A DNA stretch of 36,163 bases, taken from an uncultured Caulobacterales bacterium. Lineage in GTDB: Bacteria; Pseudomonadota; Alphaproteobacteria; Caulobacterales; Caulobacteraceae. The notes under the pieces were generated by a model. That model was not told where the DNA came from, searched no databases, and saw only the letters and a program-made list of their open reading frames with translations. Positions 24,073-31,901 of the stretch are shown piece by piece. The translations under genes were made by a program, and so were the position numbers. The DNA lies in the NCBI GenBank assembly GCA_903903715.1, contig CAIUZX010000061.1:1-36163 (forward strand), given 5' to 3'. How positions within the stretch are numbered: the stretch's first letter is position 1; every line of letters begins with the position of its first letter.

Positions 24073-24978
24073 ATGGAACGCAAGATCATGCTTCAATCAC
24101 ATTCTAGCGGCACGACCTTCGCCGGACGGCAGCCGCTCTTGTGCGCCGCCTTCGTGGCCTTATCGGTCTTGTCGATCACGGCGCCCGCTCGCGCAGCAGA
24201 TGATCCGGGTCGCGTGGAGCGGCTCGAGAAGCAGGTCAAGGAGTTGCGCGCCATCGTCTATCAGGCGCGCGACACGGGGCATCCTGTGGAGGTCAGGCCA
24301 GAGGGCCCCGATCCTGCCGTGGCGGCGTTGACTCAGCGCGTTGACGATCTTGAAGTCACGCTTCGCAAACTGCAGGGCGAGTTGGAACAGTCCAATCATG
24401 GCGCCGATCTGGCGCGGACGGCCCTTGACGCAGAACGAACAGACCGCACGACCCAGGTCCAGGGCCTCACCGACCGGGTGACCCGGCTGGAGAGTGAAGT
24501 GGTGACGCTGACGTCGCCGCCGCCGCCGCCCGCGGATACCCACGCACGCCACTCTGAAAAGCCGACCGCCGCCGCTGAGCCCGCCTCTGACAATAGTGGA
24601 GAATTCAAGACCGCGCGCAGCCTGCTTGTGTCAGGTGACTACGGCGGCGCGGCGCAGGCCTTCCAGACCTTTGTGACGTCCCATCCCAACGACCCCAAGA
24701 CGGCCGAGGCCTATTACTGGCTGGGCGAAAGCTATTCGGTTCGAGACCTGCACGGTGACGCCACTGCTGCATATGCGCGCGCTCTGAAGGGGTGGCCAAA
24801 GTCGTCCTGGGCGCCCGATGCCGTCATCAAGCTGTCTCGGTCACTCGCCGCAACGCAACGCACGACTGACGCATGCGCAGCCATGGGAGAGTTCTCGCGG
24901 CGATATGAAAAAACCGCCACGCCGACGTTGAAAACGCGGGCGGCGCAGACGCGTGACAAATTGGGCTGCGGAGGCTAG
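24073..24978 (+). CDS. cpoB: Tol-Pal coordinator CpoB (YbgF)
   Basis: About 301 residues: an exported start (signal ending PARAADD), an N-terminal coiled coil (RVERLEKQVKELRAI and later VTRLESEVVTL), a Pro-rich linker and C-terminal TPR repeats beginning FKTARSLLVSGDYGGAAQAFQTF. CpoB couples Tol function to peptidoglycan synthesis in the periplasm. The start is uncertain: GTG 24043, ATG 24073 and ATG 24088 are in frame; 24088 gives the most compact signal peptide and none has a strong ribosome site. Eight bases separate it from tilS. Confidence 0.9.
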   Translation: MERKIMLQSHSSGTTFAGRQPLLCAAFVALSVLSITAPARAADDPGRVERLEKQVKELRAIVYQARDTGHPVEVRPEGPDPAVAALTQRVDDLEVTLRKLQGELEQSNHGADLARTALDAERTDRTTQVQGLTDRVTRLESEVVTLTSPPPPPADTHARHSEKPTAAAEPASDNSGEFKTARSLLVSGDYGGAAQAFQTFVTSHPNDPKTAEAYYWLGESYSVRDLHGDATAAYARALKGWPKSSWAPDAVIKLSRSLAATQRTTDACAAMGEFSRRYEKTATPTLKTRAAQTRDKLGCGG

Positions 24979-24986
24979 GCGCCGCC

Positions 24987-26249
24987 TTGCAAAATGCGGC
25001 CTTCGAAGGGCCTCTTCGATCTGTTGTCGAAGCGATCGACACAAGGCTTGATCTGTCCAGCGAGAGGCCGATCGCTGTCGCGTTCTCCGGCGGTGGAGAC
25101 AGTCTGGCTCTGTTGATCGCCACTGTTTCCTACGCGCAAAGAGTGGGGCGCAGGGTCGTCGCCTTGACTGTCGATCACCAGTTGTCTCCCGACAGTCCTG
25201 GCTGGACCGAACTCGCAAGGATCAACGCCGGGAAGCTCGGTGCGGATTGGAAAGGCCTAGTTTGGGCCGGCCAAAAGCCTTCTACAGGTCTGCCGGCTGC
25301 GGCCCGACGGGCGCGTCATACACTCATAGCGGATGCTGCGCGGGACGCCGGTGCGCGCGTCATCCTGTTCGGCCACACAGCAGATGATGTGATCGAGGCG
25401 ATTGAAATGCGCGCTTCCGAGACGCCAGGTCTTGGAATTCCCCAAGTCTGGGGCGCTTCGCCTGTCTGGCCTGCCGGACGGGGACTCGTCCTTTTTCGCC
25501 CGCTGCTGAACACGCGTCGTGAGACCCTGCGGTCGGCGTTGCGACATCACGGGATGAGCTGGGTCGACGATCCCACGAACCTCGACTCGCGCTTCGCCCG
25601 TGGCCGAACCAGACTGCGATTGTTGGGATCTACTGACATCGCCCTTCCAAACGTTGAAACTTCCAGTCCGGATCTTTTGGCATTCGCATCGGGCGTGTCG
25701 TTTTCGGAATGGGGCGAGGCCCACGCTGAGATTGAAGCGCTCCAGGCTTTAGAACGACCTGACAGGTTTCGGGCACTGGGGGCGTTGCTGACGTGTGTCA
25801 GTGGCGCGGAGCGTCCGCCCAGACCGAAGCGGATCGCGCGGCTTCTTGATCGTCTTGCCATTGGAACCGCGGGGACGGTCACCCTCGCCGGAGCCCTCGT
25901 TGTCCTCGAAGATCAGTGTTTCCGGGTCATGCGGGAGGTAGGGGACGCGAGGTCGGAAAGACCTGACGCAACCGACGTGTTTGACGGTCGGTTTCTGTCG
26001 AACGCGGTCAAAGACTTAGATTGGCTTAAGGGTAAGATGCGAAAACTGGATCCTGAAGGTCGTGCGCAGTTGAGGCACATCCATCCCAGGCAGCGCCCGA
26101 GCCTTCCCGTTTGGCAAGACGGTGACGGTGTGGTCCATCTGGCGCGAAATATGGGTGGGAACGGGCCGTTGATCCAAAGTCTTGCAAAAGCGCGATTTTG
26201 TCTAGCTTGCGGCGTTGCGCAGCGGGAAGGCGATCTTGATGCGCTTTGA
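24987..26249 (+). CDS. tilS: tRNA(Ile)-lysidine synthase TilS
   Basis: The 420-residue N-type ATP pyrophosphatase has the PP-loop FSGGGDSLAL, then VVALTVDHQL and LFGHTADDVIE with the conserved His and Asp residues. It attaches lysine to C34 of the tRNA that reads AUA. TTG at 24987 is the start that includes the N-terminal helix; GGAGG is present but about 12 bases upstream. In many alphaproteobacteria tilS follows cpoB and precedes ftsH; here ftsH is absent and an xdhC-like gene follows after 24 bp. Confidence 0.94.
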   Translation: MQNAAFEGPLRSVVEAIDTRLDLSSERPIAVAFSGGGDSLALLIATVSYAQRVGRRVVALTVDHQLSPDSPGWTELARINAGKLGADWKGLVWAGQKPSTGLPAAARRARHTLIADAARDAGARVILFGHTADDVIEAIEMRASETPGLGIPQVWGASPVWPAGRGLVLFRPLLNTRRETLRSALRHHGMSWVDDPTNLDSRFARGRTRLRLLGSTDIALPNVETSSPDLLAFASGVSFSEWGEAHAEIEALQALERPDRFRALGALLTCVSGAERPPRPKRIARLLDRLAIGTAGTVTLAGALVVLEDQCFRVMREVGDARSERPDATDVFDGRFLSNAVKDLDWLKGKMRKLDPEGRAQLRHIHPRQRPSLPVWQDGDGVVHLARNMGGNGPLIQSLAKARFCLACGVAQREGDLDAL

Positions 26250-26273
26250 TGTGGCAGGAGAGGGACGAAAACG

Positions 26274-27293
26274 TTGACCGAAAACTTCCCAACCTTCGAG
26301 TCCCCATCAGCTTATCCAGATTGGGCGGACTTTGGTCTGACCGACGATGTGAGACCCGCATTACTCCAAGCCAGGGCGCGTTCGGAACCCGCAGCGCTGG
26401 TCATCCTGATCGCCGCGGATGGAGGTTCGCCGCGACCTGCAGGAACTCAGATGCTGATCACGCAAGATCGCCTGTGCGGTTTCCTGTCGGGAGGTTGCGT
26501 GGAAGCCGACGTCGCTGCTCATGGACGAGCCGCCTTGATCGATGGTCATCCTCGTCGCCTGGTCTATGGCGAAGGCAGCCCATGGCCGGACATCCGTCTT
26601 CTCTGCGGCGCGAGGATCGAGCTCCTCGTTGAACCACTCGCCGCGGATGATCATGCTGCAGCGACTTGGCTTGCTCTATTTGAGCGCCGTCGGCCGGCGA
26701 TCTGGCAAACCGATGGCCATCAACGCCAATGCAAAGAGGGGCAATTTACAGGCCTATACCCGTCGATTTCAACGTCCTGGTCTCCGTTCTCGGTGTCACT
26801 GTCCTCGCCGCCTCAGAAGCGGATGATTGTGGTCGGTGGGGACCCAACGGCATTGGCCATCACGAGACTGGCCATTGATCTAGGTTACCAAACCCACCTT
26901 GTTCGACCGCGCGGACCTGTCACGCCCCCTTCCAACCTCGCCGTCAACTATTGGCGCAGCGAGGCGCCCGACGCTTTTGCAGAGATCGGACTGGACCCCT
27001 GGACCTTCGTCGCCGTCGCCACTCATGACACAGAACTTGATGAGGACGCGCTTACCGCTGCGCTTGCGTCTCCCGCGCCCTATGTAGGCGTGCTCGGCGC
27101 CAGACGCCGCTTACCCGAAAGACTCGAGAGACTAAAACGTCGCGGGGTGTCGGCAGAACATTTGCGCCGACTTCGCGGTCCCATTGGACTTGATCTGGGC
27201 GGCAAGTCGCCCTTTGAAATTGCCGTTGGCGTTATGGCTGAAGCGACGGCGCTGGTGAATGACGCAGCGATCTCCAAGCGCGCCTCAACCTAA
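26274..27293 (+). CDS. XdhC/CoxI family protein
   Basis: The 339-residue protein has the N-terminal XdhC motif (AADGGSPRPAGTQMLI, FLSGGCVEADVAAH) and a C-terminal Rossmann part (RMIVVGGDPTALAITRLAIDLGY, YVGVLGARRR, GPIGLDLGGKSPFEIAVGVMAEA). Family members sulfurate and insert the molybdenum cofactor of xanthine dehydrogenase-type enzymes. No molybdoenzyme gene is in the window, so the client is unknown. The start is TTG at 26274 with GAGAGGG upstream. Its stop overlaps tail to tail with the next gene on the opposite strand by four bases. Confidence 0.88.
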   Translation: MTENFPTFESPSAYPDWADFGLTDDVRPALLQARARSEPAALVILIAADGGSPRPAGTQMLITQDRLCGFLSGGCVEADVAAHGRAALIDGHPRRLVYGEGSPWPDIRLLCGARIELLVEPLAADDHAAATWLALFERRRPAIWQTDGHQRQCKEGQFTGLYPSISTSWSPFSVSLSSPPQKRMIVVGGDPTALAITRLAIDLGYQTHLVRPRGPVTPPSNLAVNYWRSEAPDAFAEIGLDPWTFVAVATHDTELDEDALTAALASPAPYVGVLGARRRLPERLERLKRRGVSAEHLRRLRGPIGLDLGGKSPFEIAVGVMAEATALVNDAAISKRAST

Positions 27294-28162
27294 TTTCGGA
27301 GCGTCAGAAAGCCGATTGCGGGAGCGAAATCGCCCACCTCATAGACCGCCTGGACAATGCGTTCGCCGCCAGGCTCCGGATAGACGAATTCGACCAGAAC
27401 CGACTCTCTCGGGTCGAGCGCGCTCAGCGCCCTCGCTGTAGATTCTGCAAACTCAAAACCAGAGTTCCCGTCCGGACCCTTTCGTCGTTCAGACGCAAAG
27501 TAGGCTCGTGATATTGCGCGTGGAGGCAGGTTCAAACTGCCGCTGAGGTAGGGTCGGTCCGCAATGTCCACGTTCCGCAACCATAGCCGGGCCGTGATCG
27601 GCCTCGCGCTACCGGCGCTCGGTGGCTGGGCGAACAGTCGAAGACTGCCATCGAAGGTGGCGACGCCGAATTGAACGGGCCCGTCGGCCTTGAGCGGTGA
27701 CCCGCTCAGCGCCCATCGACCGCTCTCCGACCGGCTCGAGAGCACCGTCTTGTCGGCTTTCCAAACGGACCGCATTCCAGGAAACGACATGCGGCCGATC
27801 TGGATATAGGCCGAAAACGCGGAACGAATGCGCTTGGCTTCGACGGACAGCGCCTTGTCGTTGCAAGCGATCGAGCCCCCTCGCGCCTCCGCGGCGCGGG
27901 TCAGGTTAGACAGCGCATTTTCGTCGCCGCCCGCTCTCAATATGGCGTTGCGCGCCTGCACCTGCCCTAGCTGCAAGGCCTGGGAAATGACAGGGTCGAA
28001 CAGCCTGCATCGCGAGTCCGCTTCACGCATCACCGTGCGTTCCGCGTAAAGATCTGAATTGAGCACAGCGCCCTGCGCCGCGGTCGTCCCCAGCAAGAGG
28101 CAAGTGGCTGCGCTGAGGGTGAGATTTCGCCAGCAAAAGGGACGCACCCGGGTTCGGGTCAT
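27290..28162 (-). CDS. Exported protein of unknown function
   Basis: The 290-residue protein has a signal peptide (about 1-32, ending AAQGA). The N-terminal half is helical with two cysteines (SRCRLFD and SIACNDK). The C-terminal half looks beta-rich (PITARLWLRNVDIADRPYLSG, ESVLVEFVYPEPGGERIVQAVYEVGDF). I recognise no family or catalytic motif. ATG at 28162 has GAGAG about ten bases upstream. It is divergent from the DUF1491 gene and shares four bases with the end of the XdhC gene. Confidence 0.75.
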   Translation of the reverse strand: MTRTRVRPFCWRNLTLSAATCLLLGTTAAQGAVLNSDLYAERTVMREADSRCRLFDPVISQALQLGQVQARNAILRAGGDENALSNLTRAAEARGGSIACNDKALSVEAKRIRSAFSAYIQIGRMSFPGMRSVWKADKTVLSSRSESGRWALSGSPLKADGPVQFGVATFDGSLRLFAQPPSAGSARPITARLWLRNVDIADRPYLSGSLNLPPRAISRAYFASERRKGPDGNSGFEFAESTARALSALDPRESVLVEFVYPEPGGERIVQAVYEVGDFAPAIGFLTLRN

Positions 28163-28254
28163 TGTAAGGGGTCTCTCGCGCCGGAAGGCCGACCTTTGAT
28201 CCGCCTATGTGATCCCGTTAGGCTTTCTGTTGAGTTAGATGAATTGGTTAAGAC

Positions 28255-28587
28255 ATGAATATTCCCACCGATATCTGGGTCGCAGCCTTGATCCGGCGCG
28301 CCAATCTGGAGGGCGCGTTCGCCGTTGTGAGCCGGAGAGGTGACGCGCGCGCCGGTGCTGTGCTGGTGAGGGTCTGGAACAGTCGTGAAAGCGCAATGCG
28401 CCTTTTTTCCGAGGCCATCGACGCAGAAGGAAAAACAGTCTGGATCCGTCCGACGAAGTCGAGTTTGGAGGCGGAAATTTCCGCCTTCGTTGAAAGGGCC
28501 ATCGGCAGAGATCCCGATGTCTGGATTGTGGACATCGAAGATCGGGACGGTCGACACTTTCTGGTCGAACCCGTTCACTCCGATTAA
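28255..28587 (+). CDS. DUF1491 family protein
   Basis: This 110-residue cytoplasmic protein begins with the family pattern IPTDIWVAALIRRANLEGAFAVVSRRGD, followed by AGAVLVRVW, and ends with a DPDVWIVDIEDRDGRHFL segment. Molecular function is unknown; the family is alphaproteobacterial. It is divergent from the exported protein and followed after 70 bp by a second small gene on the same strand. Confidence 0.88.
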   Translation: MNIPTDIWVAALIRRANLEGAFAVVSRRGDARAGAVLVRVWNSRESAMRLFSEAIDAEGKTVWIRPTKSSLEAEISAFVERAIGRDPDVWIVDIEDRDGRHFLVEPVHSD

Positions 28588-28657
28588 CCGGTTTTCTCAA
28601 CCGAGCCGTAAAGCCCTTCTGATAGTGATCAACTTCGGATGGCCGGAGTACGCATGC

Positions 28658-29032
28658 ATGATGTTCTTGCTGAATGACGCAGTGATGGTGACTGATCGAG
28701 TTTCCCTACCGATCGATCCGGTACGCTTCCGCGCTCTGAGCATGGACTTCGTCTTGAAACTTGGCGCTGAAACCTACGCCGAGCGGCCGTTGCTGCATAA
28801 AACGGATCCTGCAATTGCTCAGAGGCTCGCTAGCCTGATCATGGCCAAGGCCCCGGAAGCCAACGCCGCACTGTTCGTTGTTCCTTCCGTAAATTGCCAA
28901 CCGGAACAGGTGATTACGCGCGTTGCGACCTTGTCGATCGAGGTTATGGCTGACCTTTACAAGCGCCAGAACCAGAACACGTTGAATACGGTCGTCGCCG
29001 ACTCCATCGTGTGGCGGAGAATGGCGGCATAG
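28658..29032 (+). CDS. Hypothetical 125-residue protein
   Basis: The frame stays open from 28385, but the upstream part overlaps DUF1491, so the start is placed at ATG 28658, with GGAG ten bases upstream (ATG 28661 and 28685 are alternatives). The product is mostly helical, has no signal peptide or membrane segment and contains FRALSMDFVLKLGAETYAERP, LASLIMAKAPEANAALFVVP and a C-terminal VVADSIVWRRMAA. I do not recognise the family. It lies between DUF1491 and an ABC transporter pair and may be co-transcribed with DUF1491. Confidence 0.7.
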   Translation: MMFLLNDAVMVTDRVSLPIDPVRFRALSMDFVLKLGAETYAERPLLHKTDPAIAQRLASLIMAKAPEANAALFVVPSVNCQPEQVITRVATLSIEVMADLYKRQNQNTLNTVVADSIVWRRMAA

Positions 29033-29108
29033 GCTTTACGGCGCGACTTCTGAGCCTTCACCCACATTTGAGAATTCCACTTTTGCATTCGGCGATCTAC
29101 GGTGGGGC

Positions 29109-29873
29109 ATGCAGAACGCCTCGGAACTGGGAATGGCTGTCGCGACGCTGAATGACGTCAGTGTCGCCTACAATGGTCGCCAAGCCCTCGGACCGATCCG
29201 CTTTCAAGTGAACTCAGGTGAAACGACCGCGCTCGTTGGGCCATCTGGTTGTGGGAAGTCCACAGCGCTGCGCCTCCTGGCTGGCCTTGAGTCACCGAGT
29301 AAGGGACAGGTCATCCGAAACGTCGCAAAAGGGGAAACCGCGGTTGTCTTTCAGGCGCCGACGCTGGCGCCTTGGGAAACGGTCCTGAACAACGTCGCCC
29401 TTCCCCTTCGTCTCGCGGGTGTCGCGCAGGACGTCGCTTGGGAGCGGGCGCACGCCGCGTTGTCTCGCGTGGGATTGAAAGATGCCGCTGGGCTCAAGCC
29501 CGCGCAGTTGTCGGGGGGAATGGCCATGCGGGTGAGCATTGCACGCGCTCTGTCCATGTCTCCCAAGCTCGTGCTCCTCGACGAGCCCTTCGCGGCGCTG
29601 GATGAGATCACGCGACGAAAGCTTGCCGATGATGTGACCTCGCTCTGGTCCGGCGCGCGCCCGGCGGTCGCGTTTGTCACGCACAGTGTCGACGAGGCGG
29701 TCTTCATGGCGGACAGGATATTGGTCATGAGCCCTGCGCCTGGCCAGGTTGTGTACGAAGCTTCGGTGCTTGCGGGTTTTCCCCGTCCGCCGCACTTCCG
29801 TACGACCGAAATCTTCCGCAGAACCGTCGAACAGGTTTCCGATGCGCTGGCGCGTTCAATGGGTGCGCCATGA
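29109..29873 (+). CDS. ABC transporter ATP-binding protein, SsuB/TauB-like
   Basis: The 254-residue ATPase has Walker A GPSGCGKST, a Q-loop VFQAPTLAPW, signature LSGGM (Met in place of the usual Gln), Walker B LVLLDEPFAALDE and a switch His in FVTHSVDEA. It belongs to the nitrate/sulfonate/taurine importer group. ATG 29109 or ATG 29133 could be the start. It overlaps the permease gene by four bases (ATGA). No substrate-binding protein is adjacent, so the substrate is unknown. Confidence 0.92.
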   Translation: MQNASELGMAVATLNDVSVAYNGRQALGPIRFQVNSGETTALVGPSGCGKSTALRLLAGLESPSKGQVIRNVAKGETAVVFQAPTLAPWETVLNNVALPLRLAGVAQDVAWERAHAALSRVGLKDAAGLKPAQLSGGMAMRVSIARALSMSPKLVLLDEPFAALDEITRRKLADDVTSLWSGARPAVAFVTHSVDEAVFMADRILVMSPAPGQVVYEASVLAGFPRPPHFRTTEIFRRTVEQVSDALARSMGAP

Positions 29874-30637
29874 CACGACCACTTGATATGTTGGCGCCTC
29901 TTGCCCTGTCGGCGGTGATTATCGGCGTATGGGAGTTGGCCTGCCGCGCTCTCTCAGTGCCGATTTACCTTTTGCCGGCGCCATCAGACATCAGCGTTGC
30001 GCTGGTTTCAAATGCGCCTCTTCTGTTTTCTTCGGCCGTGGTCACGCTCTGGGCCGCCCTGTCGGCGCTCCTCGTTTCGGCGTTGTTCGCCTTTCCATTG
30101 GCCCTCGCCGCGGCGTTGTCCCCTCTGGTGGAGCGAGCGGTCCGGCCCCTGGCGGTGACCTTGCAGGTCACACCGCTCGTTGCGATCGCCCCGCTTGTGG
30201 TGACATGGGCCGGGCTTGATCACCCAGAATACGCGACAACTGCGCTGGCTGCGGTGGTCGCGTTTTTCCCTCTCTTTTCCGGGGCGTTGACGGGATTGAA
30301 ATCGGCCGATCCCGACTTGGAACGACTGTTCGACCTCTACGGCGCGACGCCGGTCCAGAGGTTGATGCGCCTGCGCGTGCCGGCGTCTGCGCCGTTTGTG
30401 CTGGAAGGCGTGAAGGTCGGCGTCGGTCTGTCCGTGATAGGGGCGGTCGTCGCCGAGATCTCGGCCGGTTCGGGCGGCTCGCAGGGTCTGGCGTGGCGCA
30501 TCGTGGAAACGACCCATCAACTCCGCATGGCGGAGACATTTGCGGCGCTCGTCGCCCTTTCAATGCTTGCCGTGATTTTGCACGCGGTCACGCAGTATGC
30601 CGAAACGCAAATCCTGAGGAAGTGGAGAGGTCGTTAG
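29870..30637 (+). CDS. ABC transporter permease, SsuC/TauC-like
   Basis: The 255-residue protein has about six membrane helices and the BPD_transp_1 EAA-type loop (FDLYGATPVQRLMRLRVPASAPFVLEGVKVG). It partners with the ATPase just before it. Family members import sulfonates, nitrate or thiamine precursors. The run YLLPAPSDI near the first helix is typical of this subgroup. A short palindrome follows the stop. Confidence 0.93.
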   Translation: MTRPLDMLAPLALSAVIIGVWELACRALSVPIYLLPAPSDISVALVSNAPLLFSSAVVTLWAALSALLVSALFAFPLALAAALSPLVERAVRPLAVTLQVTPLVAIAPLVVTWAGLDHPEYATTALAAVVAFFPLFSGALTGLKSADPDLERLFDLYGATPVQRLMRLRVPASAPFVLEGVKVGVGLSVIGAVVAEISAGSGGSQGLAWRIVETTHQLRMAETFAALVALSMLAVILHAVTQYAETQILRKWRGR

Positions 30638-30638
30638 C

Positions 30639-30653
30639 GGGACTTTAAGTCCC
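30639..30653. other. 15-bp palindrome after the permease gene
   Basis: GGGACTT (30639-30645) and AAGTCCC (30647-30653) are inverted copies around one base. No T run follows. It may be a protein-binding site or a weak stop in the 149-bp gap before the DUF2336 gene. Confidence 0.3.
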
Positions 30654-30786
30654 GGGGGTTATCCTTGCGAAGTCTAGGCTCAAGACCGCCCGCGTGCGCC
30701 AGATTATTGATGGCCATGCGGTCCTTGGGTTTCGACCCCCGGCAGTGCGCTGACAGATGCGGTGAGCGGATGAGAGAGACGATCAG

Positions 30787-31890
30787 ATGAACGGCGGCGC
30801 TCAACAGAACAAGCTGGCGCAACTGATTGCTCTTGCAGGAGAGCCTTCGAGCGAGAAGCGTCGTGAGCTGCTCCGTGAAATCACTGACCTGTTCTTCGCT
30901 CACGTGGAAGGCAGCAATCCCAGAGAGCTCGAGCTTTTCGACGGGGTGATGCAGAGTCTGACAAGGGAAATGGAGCTTGAGGTTCGCGCGGAACTTTCAG
31001 AGCGAATTGCCGAAACCGAGTTTGCGCCGAAAGGCCTTGTCCGGAGTTTGGCCGAAGACGACATCGCCGTTGCTGAACCGGTTCTGACGAGGTCCCCGGT
31101 ACTTTCAGACCAAGACTTGCTCAGAGTGGTGTCTACGCGCGGACAAGATTACCTGCGCGCCGTTTCCCGCCGTGATGGTCTGTCCGAAGTGGTTTCGGAC
31201 GTCATCGTCGAGCGGGGCGACGATCATACCCTTGGCGTCCTCTTGAGGAACGAGTCGGCGAACCTGTCTCGAAAGTCGGTCGAACTGGTGGTTGATCGCG
31301 CATCGAGCAATCCTGACCTTCATTCGGCGGTGGTGGACCGTCAAAATCTCCCTGTCGATCTTTTGAATGAAATGTATTTCGTGGTCGAAGCGCGCCTTCG
31401 CGAGACGATCCTCGCCAAGAACGCAGCCCTCGACCCGGCGGATGTTCAGGCCGCTTTGGACGCGAGCCGCAAGCGGATCGCGACACGAGACGGCGCCCTA
31501 CCGGCAGACTTGAACGAAGCGGAGCGGCACGTCCGAGCGTTGATCGCCAGAAATGAAATCAAGCCGTCGACGCTGGTTTCTTTCCTTCGCTATGGGGAAA
31601 GGACCCGCTTCCTTGTGGCGTTGGCGGAACTGACGGATATCGATTTCAATACGGCGCGCTTGATCGTTGAGCGACGTCAGATGGACGCACTCGCGGTGAT
31701 ATGTAAGGCCGCAAAATTCGACCGCACCCTTTTCCTGACCTTCACGGTTCTGATCCTCGACAACGGCGAGGGGATGGGTAAGGCGCAGGAGTACGGGGCC
31801 CTGTACAACGACCTTACGATCGAAACCGCTCAGCGGACCTTGCGCTTTTGGCGGCTCCGTCGTGATACAGGCGACGTCGCAGCGGCCTGA
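30787..31890 (+). CDS. DUF2336 domain-containing protein
   Basis: The 367-residue soluble protein is almost wholly helical, with HEAT-like repeats (LAEDDIAVAEPVLTRSP, VSRRDGLSEVVSDVIVERGD, RNESANLSRKSVELVVDRAS), as usual for DUF2336 in Caulobacterales and relatives. Function is unknown. The gene stands alone after the ABC pair and converges with the helical-repeat gene, leaving 11 bases between the stops. Confidence 0.88.
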   Translation: MNGGAQQNKLAQLIALAGEPSSEKRRELLREITDLFFAHVEGSNPRELELFDGVMQSLTREMELEVRAELSERIAETEFAPKGLVRSLAEDDIAVAEPVLTRSPVLSDQDLLRVVSTRGQDYLRAVSRRDGLSEVVSDVIVERGDDHTLGVLLRNESANLSRKSVELVVDRASSNPDLHSAVVDRQNLPVDLLNEMYFVVEARLRETILAKNAALDPADVQAALDASRKRIATRDGALPADLNEAERHVRALIARNEIKPSTLVSFLRYGERTRFLVALAELTDIDFNTARLIVERRQMDALAVICKAAKFDRTLFLTFTVLILDNGEGMGKAQEYGALYNDLTIETAQRTLRFWRLRRDTGDVAAA

Positions 31891-31901
31891 AGAATCCGCG
31901 G

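Noticed and set aside
28385..28657. N-terminal extension of the 125-residue protein
   Set aside because: Overlaps DUF1491 out of frame, Arg/Ser-rich, and a ribosome site precedes the later ATG.
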